A stretch of DNA of 64,000 nucleotides, taken from Phytomonas francai (Eukaryota > Euglenozoa > Kinetoplastea > Trypanosomatida > Trypanosomatidae). A program made the position numbers and the translations under genes. The stretch is taken from contig MJCC01000007.1 of the NCBI GenBank assembly GCA_001766655.1, positions 117,275-181,274 on the forward strand, written 5' to 3'. Numbering within the stretch: the stretch's first letter is position 1; the number at the start of each line of letters is the position of its first letter. Positions 9,824 through 18,036 of this stretch are shown here, piece after piece. The notes under the pieces are model-generated. The model did no database searches and was not told where the DNA came from. It saw only the letters and a program-made list of their open reading frames with translations.

Positions 9824-10438
9824 TTACCGCTTGCGCAGGAAGACCATGCGGTTGTTTCGGCGCCACGCGGCGCGGTAGGAGGGGCGGAGCTTCGACGCCT
9901 TGTGGCCCTTGTGGTAGAGCCCGCGGTGCTTGCGGCCGGCCGAGGTCAGGCCGCGCTGCTCGCGGTGCTTGTGCACGGCGTTCACAATCCAGTTCACGCG
10001 AGGGTCACGCCGGATCGTCTTGCACATCGGGTCCACCGCGATGATCTCGTACCACTTAAACGTCGAGTCCATGTTCACCCAGTAGGAGTTGAGCACGCGC
10101 AGGTTGCCGAAGCGCTTGCCGAGGCGCTGCTCCGCGATCGCGCGGTTGTTCTTGTTGAGCTTCATCCCGAGGACGCCGCTGGTCTTGGGCTTGCCGTAGG
10201 TGATGCCCTTGTGGACGGGGCGCTTGCGGCCGCCGCGGCGCACGCGCACGCGGAAAACGCAGAAGCCCTGCTTCGTCTTGTAGCCCAGCATGCGCGCCTT
10301 CTCCGGGCGCGTCGGCCGGCGTAGGCGGACAACCGTGTGCTGATGGCGGAACTCCCACGAGCGGATGCGCTGAATGAAGCGCATCACATCGGAAGACTTC
10401 TTCTTCCACAGCTCGTTGATGTACATAAAGGCTCCCAT
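9824..10438 (-). CDS. RPL15: 60S ribosomal protein L15 (eL15)
   Basis: At 204 residues, exactly the family length, the protein is colinear with eukaryotic eL15: [20 protein letters not shown] at the N-terminus, [20 protein letters not shown] core, and the basic end NRMVFLRKR. It sits in the large subunit near the exit-tunnel side of 28S rRNA. Codons are very GC-rich compared with flanking DNA, as expected for a highly expressed gene. A pyrimidine stretch ending in CAG (about 10457-10467) lies 18 bases upstream of the ATG and is the likely splice acceptor. Confidence 0.97.
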   Translation of the reverse strand: MGAFMYINELWKKKSSDVMRFIQRIRSWEFRHQHTVVRLRRPTRPEKARMLGYKTKQGFCVFRVRVRRGGRKRPVHKGITYGKPKTSGVLGMKLNKNNRAIAEQRLGKRFGNLRVLNSYWVNMDSTFKWYEIIAVDPMCKTIRRDPRVNWIVNAVHKHREQRGLTSAGRKHRGLYHKGHKASKLRPSYRAAWRRNNRMVFLRKR

Positions 10439-10856
10439 CCTGGATTCTTCCGCTTGCTGGGGGTTGAATGGTTTGGTTTAAGATTGATAAAATGAGCGTA
10501 AAGAAAACGGAGAAAGAAAATAACAATTATCCATGACAGAGGCTTTTAGGCTAGCCTTCATTCATTAATACAGCTGCCTACCCCCAACCCCACCCTCTAA
10601 TAGAACCATTGATAAAACTATCATGGCTTGACTGTAATGAGCGTCATGTGTTTTGACTTTTTGTTTTTCACTTTTTTTTATTATTGCACCCTACATCCAA
10701 ACGCTGTTCCAGTGCAATTGCTTTCTACATTGTACAGTAATACTAAAATAGAAATATTGAGGCAGCGGGAATAAAATGCCGCCGCCCTCCCTCCCTCCCT
10801 CCTTCCCTCCTTCCCTCCCCCGTTCTTCGTTCTGTGAGCAAAGTATTCAATCAGTT
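10439..10856. other. intergenic spacer with G/A-rich minus-strand tract
   Basis: Plus-strand CCTCCCTCCCT-type repeats at about 10785-10822 read as runs of G separated by A on the transcribed strand, between the DRC3 stop and the eL15 start. The likely eL15 splice acceptor is at 10457-10467. No gene seen. Confidence 0.5.
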
Positions 10857-12506
10857 CTAATTAAGCGTAAGTAGCTGATCGGATGTCCGCTCAACAAATT
10901 CATCAATTTCGCAAAGACAATTTCGATGTCGGTCACGCTCAGTAGACATGATCTCCTCTGCCTTCTTATTCAAAAAGGTCTCCTCAACTTTAAGATGAAA
11001 CACTTCAAGTTCCTCCAGCCGTTTTCGTCTGAGGTCAAACCACTCGTTGATGACCTTTTGGTACTCTTCCTTGCTGGTTAAAAAGACAAACAGCGCCTCA
11101 TCTAAGCGAACAGGCGTATAGAAATCCTCCATTTTGTCCCGCTTTTGTATCTGCTCGGACATGAAATCGAATACCTGTCGCAGGGATGCCTGAAAACCCC
11201 CCTCCAGCTTGAAGAAACTCTCAAAGGCACTCTGCAAGATGACATCCGCGTTCTCCGACCTCCACTTCGCGATGGTGTTGTTAATCAGAGACTCGTACAT
11301 GTCGTACTGATCCGCCTCCCTCATGAGTAATTCCTTTTTGAGCCTCATGAGATCCTCTTTGTGTTTCGTAATCACACTTGGCTCAATCACCTCCGACCCC
11401 AGCTCCCTCGTCTTTGCCGCCTCCTTGACCGATCTCTCAAATTTCTTAATCAAGGCACGCGATGCGGCGGCGATGCTGTCATTGTAGCTCCGGAAGGCCT
11501 TCCTACTCGAGACATCAGCCGCGTCCCGACGGCTGCGCACCATCTTCATCGCGTCCGCCAACTCCTTAGCCTTTTCATTGAACTCGTTTTGATACCGCTC
11601 AAGGGTGTCCTTCGAGAACGGGATAACCGCCTCGGAGCGCAGGAGCTCCGACATGTTGTGTCCGTCTGGCTGAAGAGAAAAGAGTTCGTCGAATAATTTT
11701 GTTTCGTCGGGGCAGTTGTACCGGAGGTACTCCTCCCTGCTTCGCTTTTCATCCTGTTCGGCCTTCCCAGCGGAAAGGATGGCCTCGTCGTTCTCGTCGA
11801 TAGCTAGCAAGTTCTCCCGCTCCTCCTCGCACGCCTTCGCCTTCTCCGCCTCGCCGACCAGCGTCCCGTCCAAAAAGCGCAGCGTCTGCACGAACGCGAG
11901 CATCCGGGCCCGGTACCGCAAAACCGACTCGATGGGGTTGTGCCTGAGCGTGAGCACCTTTAGGTTTCGGCAGTTGTGCAGATAATGGAGCGTGGCGTCG
12001 AGGTTTTCGATGCGATTCTTGCCCAGACTTAGCGTCGTTAGTTTTTTCTGATTCTCGATTCCCCCTAAGGTGCTGATTTGGTTGGCATACAATGAAAGAT
12101 TTTCGAGGTTTACGAGCGAGTCGAGACCCTCGATACACGTGATTTCGTTATAGCTAAGGTTGAGGGTGTGCAAGGTCGTCAAGTGGTCTAAATTTTCAAT
12201 TTTCTGGATGCAATTATTGTCCAAGCTTAGCATCGTGAGGTTCCCAAACCCGTATAGATTCTCGATCTTCCCAATGTGTCTAAAAGATAGGAGTAGTGTG
12301 GTGACATCATACAAATCCATCGTCTCTACCTGCTTCTTCATTTTATCCTTTAAAATTGCCTCTTCGCAGTTGTTGACCACGCGTATGCGATCCTCCTCGG
12401 TGGAGATGGTGGGGTTCAGATAGATACTGTCGCGGATGAGGGCCTCATTGATCACAGTCACCCTTGGCTGCTGTATAAACGGAAACACAGCGTACCCTTT
12501 GGACAT
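10857..12506 (-). CDS. DRC3: dynein regulatory complex subunit 3 (LRRC48-like)
   Basis: The 549-residue protein matches DRC3/LRRC48. The N-terminus has INEALIRDSI; leucine-rich repeats of the SDS22 type occupy residues ~60-200 (IGKIENLYGFGNLTMLSLDN, LNLSYNEITCIEGL and so on); an LRR cap with VLTLRHNPI and FLDG follows; then a long charged coiled coil runs to the C-terminus. DRC3 is part of the nexin link between axonemal doublet microtubules and tunes dynein-driven flagellar beating. Length and domain order are as expected. The organism is therefore a motile flagellate or keeps flagellar machinery. Confidence 0.9.
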   Translation of the reverse strand: MSKGYAVFPFIQQPRVTVINEALIRDSIYLNPTISTEEDRIRVVNNCEEAILKDKMKKQVETMDLYDVTTLLLSFRHIGKIENLYGFGNLTMLSLDNNCIQKIENLDHLTTLHTLNLSYNEITCIEGLDSLVNLENLSLYANQISTLGGIENQKKLTTLSLGKNRIENLDATLHYLHNCRNLKVLTLRHNPIESVLRYRARMLAFVQTLRFLDGTLVGEAEKAKACEEERENLLAIDENDEAILSAGKAEQDEKRSREEYLRYNCPDETKLFDELFSLQPDGHNMSELLRSEAVIPFSKDTLERYQNEFNEKAKELADAMKMVRSRRDAADVSSRKAFRSYNDSIAAASRALIKKFERSVKEAAKTRELGSEVIEPSVITKHKEDLMRLKKELLMREADQYDMYESLINNTIAKWRSENADVILQSAFESFFKLEGGFQASLRQVFDFMSEQIQKRDKMEDFYTPVRLDEALFVFLTSKEEYQKVINEWFDLRRKRLEELEVFHLKVEETFLNKKAEEIMSTERDRHRNCLCEIDEFVERTSDQLLTLN

Positions 12507-12599
12507 TCCGACCAGCGCACGAAACGATAGTGCGGAAGGATTCTTGACTTCTTCTTAATGGTTGTCTATCTTTTTGTGTTTGGTTATGGCTGTTTTCAT

Positions 12600-12619
12600 G
12601 CACACACACACACACACAC
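12600..12619. repeat. CA dinucleotide microsatellite
   Basis: Ten CA units beside the DRC3 start region. Confidence 0.85.
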
Positions 12620-12922
12620 TATTTAAAGATCAGTATTGAATTTGGGGGGGAAAAAAATGAAAATGAAACGATTAACATGGTAAAGAAAGGAGCATCAGAA
12701 CAAAAAAGAATGCAAAACCGATGGAGGAGGAGGAGGGGAAAGAGGAAGTAACTCGTCTTCAGCTTGTCGCAGACAAAATGAGTACACACTAATACTATAT
12801 GTTCTCCTTCCAATGGATGGCAAAGTTCATAACCCTTAGAATTATATTTGCTATTTTCTTTTTCTTCCCTATTTATCCCTTCGTTTTTTTTTGTTTCTTT
12901 AGGGGGGAGGAGGGGGAGGGGA

Positions 12923-13632
12923 NNNNNNNNNNNNNNNNNNNNNNNNNNNNNNNNNNNNNNNNNNNNNNNNNNNNNNNNNNNNNNNNNNNNNNNNNNNNNN
13001 NNNNNNNNNNNNNNNNNNNNNNNNNNNNNNNNNNNNNNNNNNNNNNNNNNNNNNNNNNNNNNNNNNNNNNNNNNNNNNNNNNNNNNNNNNNNNNNNNNNN
13101 NNNNNNNNNNNNNNNNNNNNNNNNNNNNNNNNNNNNNNNNNNNNNNNNNNNNNNNNNNNNNNNNNNNNNNNNNNNNNNNNNNNNNNNNNNNNNNNNNNNN
13201 NNNNNNNNNNNNNNNNNNNNNNNNNNNNNNNNNNNNNNNNNNNNNNNNNNNNNNNNNNNNNNNNNNNNNNNNNNNNNNNNNNNNNNNNNNNNNNNNNNNN
13301 NNNNNNNNNNNNNNNNNNNNNNNNNNNNNNNNNNNNNNNNNNNNNNNNNNNNNNNNNNNNNNNNNNNNNNNNNNNNNNNNNNNNNNNNNNNNNNNNNNNN
13401 NNNNNNNNNNNNNNNNNNNNNNNNNNNNNNNNNNNNNNNNNNNNNNNNNNNNNNNNNNNNNNNNNNNNNNNNNNNNNNNNNNNNNNNNNNNNNNNNNNNN
13501 NNNNNNNNNNNNNNNNNNNNNNNNNNNNNNNNNNNNNNNNNNNNNNNNNNNNNNNNNNNNNNNNNNNNNNNNNNNNNNNNNNNNNNNNNNNNNNNNNNNN
13601 NNNNNNNNNNNNNNNNNNNNNNNNNNNNNNNN
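12923..13632. other. assembly gap (710 N)
   Basis: A run of 710 N. It is flanked by a G-rich/purine tract on one side and a very GC-rich coding patch on the other, so difficult sequence is the probable cause. The end of the proline-rich gene is hidden here. Confidence 0.99.
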
Positions 13633-14331
13633 CGCGAAGAGCGCGGCGCCCTTCGCGCCGGCGGCGTCGGGCGGGGCGAATAAGGCGCGCGCCCGCGGCT
13701 CCGCGTCCTGCGGCGTGGGCGGCGGCATCCACGTGTTGGAGCTGTCCCCCCACAGGGGGTCGTGGAAGAGGGCCAGGCACTGGGTGCCCGGCTCGCTCCG
13801 GCCGTCGGAGACGAGGCCGCGGCCCGGGATGTTGGTCCCGCTGATGAACTCAAAGGTGTTCGCCGCGCTGTTCGTGGGCTCCGGGAAGACAGGGTTGTGG
13901 GACTCCTGTTGCGGCGAGGACATCGCGGCGCCGAAGCGAGTCTCCGCCGTGGTAAGGAACGCCGCCAGCGAGGCCTTCTGGGATTTCGGAAGTGTCTCGG
14001 ATTGCATTCGCGATTCCCCAGAAGCGTCTGCATCGTTGGCCTGTTGGTTGCTATGAATTCGCGCGAGAAGTGCATTGACGCTCTCCGACTGGCCAAGCTT
14101 CGGAGGCGGCGGCGGTGGTGGCGGCGGTGGTGGCGGCGGCGGCGGCGGTGGTGGCGGCGAGATGCCCGCCGATGCCGCAAGCTTGTGCTCTCCTGTAGAT
14201 AACTTCATACTCTCAGAAGGATCCCGTAGATTTATAACGGTGAGACCGCCAGATTTATTACGCCAAACATGAACATAAGGATCAAGCCATACTGGAATGT
14301 CATCCGCCCTCTTACGAAGCCTCTCCGTCAT
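13633..14331 (-). CDS. proline-rich protein, 3' end lost in gap
   Basis: The frame starts at the ATG at 14331 (MTERLRKRADDIPVWLDPYV) and is open for 233 codons into the gap. Residues ~15-50 form a compact hydrophobic segment (VHVWRNKSGGLTVINLRDP). A run of 19 prolines (14103-14159) follows, then a Ser/Asn/Gln-rich low-complexity region with TWMPPPTPQD near the gap. Polyproline runs commonly bind profilin, SH3 or WW domains. I do not recognise the family. The frame reads on through the N run to 12619, but the sequence beyond the gap is spacer-like, so the true stop is probably within the gap. Confidence 0.7.
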
Positions 14332-14624
14332 AATTGATAAGCAAATGGAAACACGGCGTCCAACAAACTAAAACGACCTTTAACAACTAAGCCTTCTTTC
14401 TGTTGGCGATATTTCTCTGGGACTTAAACAGCATACAACAATTTTACTGGGGACGGAGAGGAATGATAATAAAGTTGAGATTGAATTGGTGGAGAACAAA
14501 AAGTGTATTGAAGTTAAAATACACAAAAAGGCTGACAAATAATAGGTATGTAAAAAAAAATTAAACCCTTTCTCCAGTACTAAGGAGCTGACAATCCCAT
14601 ATAAAAAGCTACCCGATTTTTACC

Positions 14625-15776
14625 TCAGATGAACTTATTGATATCTCCAGCTATCATAATGTGTCGGTCTGGGAACATGCTTTTCAAATTTTCCAGACAC
14701 AAATCACGCTCTGACTTTGCACGATCGAGTAGAAGGGCTAGTTGGGGTTCTAGCTTGAGTAGCTCCTGGCGTGACTCCACAATCTTCCGCTCATGCGCCT
14801 GCTTCCTTGCGTGTGCCGCTGCAATCGATCGATCAAAGAGGCTGATGCGGTTCAGAAATTCCGCCTTTGACCTATAGCTACGCCTCATGCGCATCAGCTC
14901 CGCGTCTGTGGAGGAGCCCAGCCGTTCGATCAACTCCTTCGTCGCCGCGATAAAGTCGTGGAAGGCATGATCGCCCTCGTTCACACGCTCGGAGGCAAAG
15001 CAGCAGCACGCGTACATCTCGTTTAGGACATACGCCCGATCCCGGCCGCTCGTGAGGTCGAGCGCGAACTGCTTGCCATCATTGGCGGGGGGCGAGGCCT
15101 CGATCGCCTGGGAGGACGCGGCCCCCTCGCCGTCCGCGCGCCATCGCACCTCAACCGCCGCGCCCTCCAGCGGCGGGGCCGCGTCCTCCCAGGCGATCGA
15201 GGCCTCGCCGCCCGCCGACGACGGCAAGCAGCTCGCGCTCGAGCTCGCGAGCGGCAGCTCGTGGGCCCCCTCGAGATAGGAAAGCCAAGGGAAGTGGCGG
15301 TCGAACACATCAGGGGGGAAGTGATCCGGTGCATGCCGGCGCAGGAACCCCACGTAGGTTTCCCTAAATGGAGATAATTGCGTCTTAGCATACAATCTTA
15401 GGTCATTGGTTAAGGACAGGCAGCTCGCATTGATTCGCGCATCCAATGCATCTTGTACCGCATCCTGATCACTCGCATCGGAAAGATACTGCGAAAGCCC
15501 ATACTCGGAAAGAAGATCAAGTCGTTTCTGGGCGCGATTCGCTTGGATGCGGTCGGCATCCACGCAAACGCGCTCGCACTCATCAAGCGCGCTCTCCGTC
15601 TTCCTGATTTGTTTTTGCAGTGCTGGAATATCGTATTTAATGACCTGAACCAGTCGTGGAGCGACCTCCAGGAGCACTTGGTATTGGTTCCTAAACTTTC
15701 TCTCAAATACGGATTTCCTATCGCCTAGCCACTCTTCCATTTGCTGGTAGTGAATCACGATCGGTTGATCCGACAT
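14625..15776 (-). CDS. CDK5RAP3: CDK5RAP3/C53-like UFMylation and ER-phagy adaptor
   Basis: The 383-residue protein from the ATG at 15776 (the frame opens further upstream but MSDQPIVIHYQQMEEWLGDR fits the family start). Matches to C53: IVIHYQQMEEWLGDRK, VIKYDIPALQKQI, LLSEYGLS, and the C-terminal coiled coil LEPQLALLLDRAK. In animals and plants C53 joins the UFL1-DDRGK1 ligase and binds UFM1/ATG8 through IDWG-type motifs in a disordered centre. Here the centre (about 176-245) has only IAWED (194-198). That centre is encoded by an 81-base inverted repeat (15045-15255). At 383 residues it is shorter than the ~500-residue human protein, mostly in the middle. Confidence 0.8.
   Translation of the reverse strand: MSDQPIVIHYQQMEEWLGDRKSVFERKFRNQYQVLLEVAPRLVQVIKYDIPALQKQIRKTESALDECERVCVDADRIQANRAQKRLDLLSEYGLSQYLSDASDQDAVQDALDARINASCLSLTNDLRLYAKTQLSPFRETYVGFLRRHAPDHFPPDVFDRHFPWLSYLEGAHELPLASSSASCLPSSAGGEASIAWEDAAPPLEGAAVEVRWRADGEGAASSQAIEASPPANDGKQFALDLTSGRDRAYVLNEMYACCCFASERVNEGDHAFHDFIAATKELIERLGSSTDAELMRMRRSYRSKAEFLNRISLFDRSIAAAHARKQAHERKIVESRQELLKLEPQLALLLDRAKSERDLCLENLKSMFPDRHIMIAGDINKFI
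15045..15255. repeat. large imperfect inverted repeat inside the C53 coding region
   Basis: Arms 15045-15125 and 15175-15255 are reverse complements over 81 bases with 7 mismatches (91%). They share a perfect 35-base core (15091-15125 against 15175-15209) and are separated by 49 bases. Both arms are translated, one in the sense and one in the antisense of the other. See findings. Confidence 0.95.
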
Positions 15777-16177
15777 GGCTATGATACGGTATATTTTTTT
15801 ATTTCCTTTTCTTGGTTTGCAGGATTGAAGAAATTGAACCAAGTCGATCAAATAATAATAAAAACTTCAGAGGGGAAGAGAGAAACGCTCAACGATAAAT
15901 TGACAAAAAAAAGGGATTTACATGAAGGGTTGCAGTGGAAGCTCAAAAAAAAAGATTGGAAAAATTTCTTTGTACTATCCTATTTCTAGCTTAGCTTCCA
16001 GAGAGAGTGGAAGTCCACTTTTTCCCGATATAATAAACGACAGATGTTTGAAAGGGCAGAAAGGTTTGTTTTTTTTTCTAATACTTATTTCAAAAACCTC
16101 ATCATATATCTCATAGCAAGACCCAAAATTGATCTTCTTCACCACCCTTTCGGCAAAAAAAAATCCCTATGCAAGTA
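15777..16177. other. intergenic spacer
   Basis: AT-rich, with several short A runs that read as T tracts on the transcribed strand upstream of C53. No gene seen. Confidence 0.5.
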
Positions 16178-16723
16178 CTACTGGTGGTTACGAAGAGCTT
16201 GAAGAATCCCCTCCATAACCCCAATACGAATTTCAACTACAGACTTTGACTTTTCATCCTTCGCAGAAACAAGAAGCGCGTTTTGCTCTGCTAACGCCTT
16301 TTCAGTTGCATCAAGGTCTAGATCGGAAAAGGGAATGCACTCAGCGCAATTAATGTCGCACGATCCTTCGTTATTCACGTGTGCAAAACCACCGCTCGTG
16401 AAAAACTTTTGGATGGTTCCGTTGGTTAATTCCACAATAATCGGAGATGGGATCAACTTAATGATCTTATATGCATGGCCGGGAAAAATACCACACTCGC
16501 CGTTGGAGCCACCAACAGTCACGCACTTCACACGCTTTTCGTTGAAAATAAACTCATCTTGTCGAGTCAGAGTCAACTTGAGTGTCTCCAAATTCTCGTA
16601 GTTGGCGTGAATATCCTTGTCAGCGGCTTTATGTTCAAAAAATTCAAAGCCCTCGGGTATACCATGGGAGGCAAGAAGCTGAAAGGTCCTTGCCATCAAG
16701 CACTGCCCTGAAAAACGAAACAT
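16178..16723 (-). CDS. mitochondrial ATP synthase F1 subunit delta (bacterial epsilon homologue)
   Basis: The 181-residue protein has the ATP-synthase delta/epsilon beta-sandwich pattern: LKLTLTRQDEFIFNEKRVK, VGGSNGECGIFPGHAYKIIK, and FTSGGFAHVNNEG, followed by the C-terminal helical hairpin. The N-terminal MFRFSGQCLMARTFQLL is amphipathic and acid-free, as for a mitochondrial presequence. The subunit sits in the central stalk of F1 with gamma and couples rotation. Length is typical for the eukaryotic delta precursor. Confidence 0.9.
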   Translation of the reverse strand: MFRFSGQCLMARTFQLLASHGIPEGFEFFEHKAADKDIHANYENLETLKLTLTRQDEFIFNEKRVKCVTVGGSNGECGIFPGHAYKIIKLIPSPIIVELTNGTIQKFFTSGGFAHVNNEGSCDINCAECIPFSDLDLDATEKALAEQNALLVSAKDEKSKSVVEIRIGVMEGILQALRNHQ

Positions 16724-17071
16724 CCCTGTTCTGAATAACTAAACGCTAAGAAATAAACCCAAAAAATAAATGACTTCTAATAAAACAAGTATGAGGAAAA
16801 ATAAACTACCCAAACCAAATGTTGCAAATTAAAAGAAAAAAGAAGAAGGGTGTACGAGTATTGTCAAACGAAATTTATCCCATACACAAACTTTCACCTG
16901 CGAAGGGCCATGTCAAGTGACGAAGGCTGAAGGTGTGCCAATGCGTCAGACACACACACACAAAAAAAAAAAATAGATGTATTTCTTTTTTTCTTTAATT
17001 CCTTACATTAAAGGGAAGGAAAAAAAAACATTGCCAAAATAATGCAAAAACTGATCGAGCTTTTCCGCATT
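16724..17071. other. intergenic spacer
   Basis: AT-rich with a short CA run and A runs around 16950-17030. No gene seen. Confidence 0.5.
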
Positions 17072-17506
17072 TCACAGACGGCGCCCCCGGCGAGAGCCCT
17101 TTCGGCGGGTGGAGTCGGTCGGGATCGAGGTGACGTCCTCGATGCGGCCGATTTTCATGCCGGCGCGGGCGAGCGCGCGGAGGGCGGCCTGCGCGCCCGG
17201 GCCCGGGCTCTTCGTGCCCACGCCGCCGGTCGCGCGCATCTTGACGTGGAGGGCGTTGATCCCGCACTCCTTGCACCGCGCGACCACGTCCTGGGCCGCC
17301 AACATCGCGGCGTAGGGCGAGGACTCATCGCGGTCGGCCTTCACCTTCATCCCGCCGGTGACCTTCACGAAGGTCTCGCGGCCGGAGGTGTCCGTCACGT
17401 GCACGAACGTGTCGTTGAAGGTCGCGTAGATGTGCACGACGCCGTAGACGAGCGTCTCCTTCGCGACGTTGGGGCCGTAGCGCTTCACTTCCTGGTTCTT
17501 CGACAT
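17072..17506 (-). CDS. RPS14: 40S ribosomal protein S14 (uS11)
   Basis: The protein has 144 residues from the ATG at 17506 ([12 protein letters not shown]); an upstream in-frame ATG at 17539 would add 11 residues foreign to the family. Core uS11 motifs: [33 protein letters not shown], and [18 protein letters not shown] with the basic C-terminus RRGRRL. The protein lines the small-subunit platform near the mRNA exit. Codons are strongly GC-rich relative to flanks, as in the other ribosomal protein genes here. Length is usual for eukaryotic uS11. Confidence 0.96.
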   Translation of the reverse strand: MSKNQEVKRYGPNVAKETLVYGVVHIYATFNDTFVHVTDTSGRETFVKVTGGMKVKADRDESSPYAAMLAAQDVVARCKECGINALHVKMRATGGVGTKSPGPGAQAALRALARAGMKIGRIEDVTSIPTDSTRRKGSRRGRRL

Positions 17507-18036
17507 TTTTGCTTTGCAAAATAAGTGGGTTAAAGGCATTTAAAAAAAAAAAGGAAGAAAAAAACGTATATATAGATATATAAGTATACTAGGCAAAAAA
17601 AAATGCGTGTAGACACACATCGAATCACCTAGCATTGGCAAATCGAAGGCATGTGCATTCAAAATATGCATAAATATACATTATATTATAATATAGATAT
17701 AGATATATAGATATAGATATATTAACAAGGGTTAAGCAATGAATCTGAGATAGGGAAGAAAAACGTTAGCTCTAATTCATTCATTTCAATAAAATGCACT
17801 TGCCAATTAATTAAGTATTAAAGCATTTGCAAAGAAGTTAGCATTGTATCTAATCCCAACCTTTATTCACACACACACACACACCCGCATCTTTTTCTTC
17901 CTACCCATGATTATTTTCTTCGTGAAAATACACCAGGATAATATCTATTAAGAGGAGAAGAGGGGGGGAGAAGGGAGTGAAAGGAAATGCTAGCAGCTTG
18001 AATCCCGATCGTGTAGACGAATATCTTTATTAAGCA
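17507..18036. other. intergenic spacer with TATAGA repeat
   Basis: AT-rich, with a degenerate TATAGA repeat at about 17691-17722 and a CA run near 17870-17884. The A run at 17543-17552 may be the uS11 splice-acceptor tract. No gene seen. Confidence 0.5.

Noticed and set aside
9809..10324. Long plus-strand frames opposite eL15, SRPK, uS11 and TTC5
   Set aside because: Antisense shadows of GC-rich genes; their residues follow the complementary codons and show no domain.
12619..12922. Continuation of the proline-rich protein frame beyond the N gap
   Set aside because: The frame is open only because N translates as unknown; the sequence is AT-rich and Phe/Leu/Ser-rich like spacer.
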